In this document: in pieces, positions 32,792-35,156 of the stretch
Layout of the letters: every line of letters starts with the position of its first letter
How positions within the stretch are numbered: the first letter of the stretch is position 1
Assembly (NCBI GenBank): GCA_900318335.1
Contig: ONKF01000027.1
Location: forward strand, 1-35,156
DNA length: 35,156 nt
Direction: 5' to 3'
Source of the DNA: an uncultured Prevotellaceae bacterium
Lineage (GTDB): Bacteria; Bacteroidota; Bacteroidia; Bacteroidales; Muribaculaceae
Position numbers and translations under genes: made by a program
The notes under the pieces: model-generated
What the model was told of the DNA's origin: nothing
Databases searched by the model: none
What the model saw: the letters and a program-made list of their open reading frames with translations, nothing else

Positions 32792-35156
32792 TTATTTCTT
32801 TCTCAGATCGTTTTGCAGCAGATAGTCGATCAGCTCAGAGACGTCCTTGACGAAGATGCGACCGTCCTCGTCAAAGTCGGCGGCATCGTAATCATACTGA
32901 GGATCGAAGCTCATGTTCTCAGGACCATCGAGCAGGATGTCGATGATAGCAGATGCGTCGTCAATCTTTACAAGGCCGTCACGATTCACATCACCACGCA
33001 GACCCAACCTGATGGGGTTGAACTCTTCGCTGACAAGGAAGGCCTGATTGGCGGGAGCCGACCAGATGCTGTAGAAGCCAAGGCCCTTCTCGCCAGTGCT
33101 CAGCGTGCGAACTACGCAGTCTTGTGAACCATCCAGATCATAGGTGCAAGAATCCAGGTCACCTGCACTCAGACCCCACATGTACTTGTTGTTGACAGTA
33201 CCTGCGGTCTTGAGCATCAGGTGCTCATACTTAGCTACATTGTTGTTGTAGAAGTTCTCACCGAAGATGTACTTCGCAAAGCCGAACAACTTCTCAACCT
33301 GCGGGGTGTTGATGCCGTACTCCTTGATGAAGTAGTCGGCGCCCACGAGCAGGTTGTCGGTCGGAGCCGTGCCGTCGTTGGTGTTCAGAGCCAATTCCTG
33401 GTTGCCGGCAACCTCAGCCTTAAGGATGACGGGGGTCTGGGCGGGAACTGTACCACTCAGGGCGGTGAGCTGTGCATCACCTAAGTTGGTGAGGCGGGTT
33501 ACCTTGTAAGCGGTCACACCCTCGGGCAGGTCATAAGCGAAGTCGGTGTAGAGCGTGATAGCATACTTGCCACTTACGAGATTCTCCTCGGGGAAGTTCA
33601 CAACAAACTTCTCGCGAGGCTCTACAGTCCAGATCGTACGGCCATTATTGTTGATAATGTCCTTGTTGTCCTCGCTGATGTAGTCGGGCTTGCCGTCCTT
33701 CTGCACAACATAGTACTTGGTCTCGGGACGTACATACTCGATCTTCTCGATGTACTCGGCAAATTCGCCCAACTGCTCCTTGAGCTCTTCATACTTGTCA
33801 TGAGTCTTAACGCGCTCCCAGTAGGTCATAGCGGTCTCGTAGGCGAAGCTCCAAACGTAGTTCTTGTTGTTCAGAACCTCACGGTAGAAGGCCATGGTCG
33901 AAGCGTCGTCAACCGGTTCTGTCAATGTGCCGCCCATGCGTGACCAGGTCTCGTGCAGGCTGAAGGGTTGCAGGATGCTCTCGCCGCTGCCGCCAGTCTT
34001 CTCAAGCAGCTTCTGGATAGCATCGTTGATGAAGCCCTCGAGCATCGGCAACTTGGTCTCCACTTGATGAGTGTGCTCGCGGTAGAAGTCCACGACGGGC
34101 TGCATGCTCGGGGTCTTGCCATACAGGCGGTAGCCGCCTTCGGCCTCCTCTACATACAGGTGGTAGTCGAAGCTCTCGTTAAACTTCTCCATGAGTTCAT
34201 CGAGACCCTCATCGCCCAGCAGAGCGCCGTCGCCCTCGGCATTGAGCTTGTCGGCAATCAGTTGAACGATTTCGGGAACATACTTCATCGCACGGTTTGC
34301 ATAGCCCTGCAGGTCGGCTGCCTGTGAACGCAGCACCTCTACCTGGCCATGCTCGTTGGTCTTCACGCGGATCACGGTACCAGCCTTGGTGTCGATGTCG
34401 TTAGTGAAGTTCAGGGTCTTGCGGCCAGCGATGTTGGCATACTGATTATTGCCGAGGTTCTTCACGCTGTAATAGCCATCTAGCGGTGTGATGGTCGGGA
34501 GCTCGGCGGGGATGTCAATGATGAAGTAGGCGGTAGCGGTTTCGCTGGTAACGCCATTCTTCTCAGCCTTGATGATGATGGTCATGTCCTGATCGACAGT
34601 CACGGTGCTGCCTACGGTCCACGTATCACCGCCATCGGTGCTGTAGCTGATGGTGGCACCCTCGGTCTCGCAGTTCAGGTTCAAGGTCTGAACACCAGTG
34701 TAAGAACCGGAAACGAGCGAGAAGGTGGGAGTGGCAACGGGCTCGGGAGCAGGCAGGTTGATGGTGTAGGTTGCGCTAGCGACCTCACTGTCGGTCATGT
34801 CGGCCTTCATGGCGATGGCCTTGATGGTCATGGTCTCAGCCACCTCAATAGGTGCGCCATAGACGGGGCTCTCGGCGGTGGGCTCGGTGCCATCGGTGGT
34901 GTAGTGGATGGTAGCATCCTCGGTCTCACAATTGATGGTCACATTCTGAGCCGCGGTGTAAGTGCCCTCCTCGGGATCGAAGGTAGGTGTGGCAACCTGC
35001 TCGGGTTGGGGAGTAACCTCTTCCTTCTCAACGTAGATCCAACCATACTCAGAGTTCTGGTCAGTAGTTGAGTAGTTACCGAAGCGGTTGTTGCTGCTTT
35101 GGTACCTTACGGCACGGTTATAGTCAGCATGCTTTACACGGTAGCCGGCGAGTGTG
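32792..35156 (-). CDS. Large secreted protein with chitobiase-C-like repeats and C-terminal dockerin-like pair (5' end outside window)
   Basis: The frame is open from the right edge to the stop (at least 787 codons), so the N-terminus and any signal peptide are missing. It starts with an unassigned stretch (YRVKHADYNRAVRYQSSNNRFGNYS and on). Two chitobiase/hexosaminidase C-terminal-type beta-sandwiches follow (VATPTFDPEEGTYTAAQNVT...TIHYTTDGTEPT; PVATPTFSLVSGSYTGVQ...TISYSTDGGDTW). A long helical central region of about 250 residues has no recognised family (LDELMEKFNESFDYHLYVEEAEGGYRLYG; VVDFYREHTHQVETKLPMLEGF). A module with GTVPAQTPVILKAEV resembles the downstream gene product. The end is two dockerin-like repeats (GDVNRDGLVKIDDASAIIDILL; ADFDEDGRIFVKDVSELIDYLL). 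Function unknown; probably extracellular. Confidence 0.8.
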   Translation of the reverse strand, partial: TLAGYRVKHADYNRAVRYQSSNNRFGNYSTTDQNSEYGWIYVEKEEVTPQPEQVATPTFDPEEGTYTAAQNVTINCETEDATIHYTTDGTEPTAESPVYGAPIEVAETMTIKAIAMKADMTDSEVASATYTINLPAPEPVATPTFSLVSGSYTGVQTLNLNCETEGATISYSTDGGDTWTVGSTVTVDQDMTIIIKAEKNGVTSETATAYFIIDIPAELPTITPLDGYYSVKNLGNNQYANIAGRKTLNFTNDIDTKAGTVIRVKTNEHGQVEVLRSQAADLQGYANRAMKYVPEIVQLIADKLNAEGDGALLGDEGLDELMEKFNESFDYHLYVEEAEGGYRLYGKTPSMQPVVDFYREHTHQVETKLPMLEGFINDAIQKLLEKTGGSGESILQPFSLHETWSRMGGTLTEPVDDASTMAFYREVLNNKNYVWSFAYETAMTYWERVKTHDKYEELKEQLGEFAEYIEKIEYVRPETKYYVVQKDGKPDYISEDNKDIINNNGRTIWTVEPREKFVVNFPEENLVSGKYAITLYTDFAYDLPEGVTAYKVTRLTNLGDAQLTALSGTVPAQTPVILKAEVAGNQELALNTNDGTAPTDNLLVGADYFIKEYGINTPQVEKLFGFAKYIFGENFYNNNVAKYEHLMLKTAGTVNNKYMWGLSAGDLDSCTYDLDGSQDCVVRTLSTGEKGLGFYSIWSAPANQAFLVSEEFNPIRLGLRGDVNRDGLVKIDDASAIIDILLDGPENMSFDPQYDYDAADFDEDGRIFVKDVSELIDYLLQNDLRKK

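Overview
The window reads as a chromosomal segment of a gut-type Bacteroidales bacterium, most like Muribaculaceae or a Prevotella relative. The reasons are SusC/SusD-type outer-membrane transport, a SusR-like regulator, Bacteroidota promoters (TTTG, about 19-21 nt, TAnnTTTG), ECF sigma/FecR/TonB-receptor signalling, acidic surface-lipoprotein signals after the lipid-bearing Cys, and several secreted proteins with dockerin-like EF-hand repeats. The taxonomic call is an inference from gene content. I saw no tRNA, rRNA, insertion sequence, prophage or CRISPR array.

Left part (1-4765): a minus-strand ECF sigma / short FecR-like anti-sigma / STN-containing TonB-dependent receptor operon, with the receptor running off the left edge. 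Divergent from it is a small secreted protein with a dockerin-like repeat right after its signal peptide, followed by a FISUMP-like domain.

Second block (4806-11308, minus): a probable operon of porin-like barrel, imelysin-like lipoprotein, di-haem c-type cytochrome lipoprotein and fused CcsBA cytochrome-c synthase. A long nested hairpin followed by a U-run lies just before ccsBA. Both lipoproteins carry acidic residues after the lipid Cys, so this could be a surface iron or electron-transfer module served by its own haem ligase.

Third block (11551-18437): a C69-family dipeptidase gene broken by a one-base frameshift, then minus-strand housekeeping genes: asd, a divergent argB-like kinase, prfB without the usual programmed frameshift, and a long-chain acyl-CoA ligase.

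Fourth block (18801-31268, plus): a complete but rearranged starch utilisation (Sus) locus: GH13 amylase with CBM26-like and dockerin-like modules, SusR-like regulator, SusC, SusD, a SusE/F-like surface lipoprotein with three CBM26-like repeats, and a GH97 alpha-glucosidase (SusB type). The regions upstream of the amylase and of susC align over about 130 bp, with three repeat boxes at the same distances from the -7 element. This is a candidate SusR operator array and the most interesting non-coding signal here.

Right end (31291-35156, minus): two secreted, dockerin-terminated proteins of unknown function that share a C-terminal module. The larger one runs off the right edge and carries chitobiase-C-type repeats.
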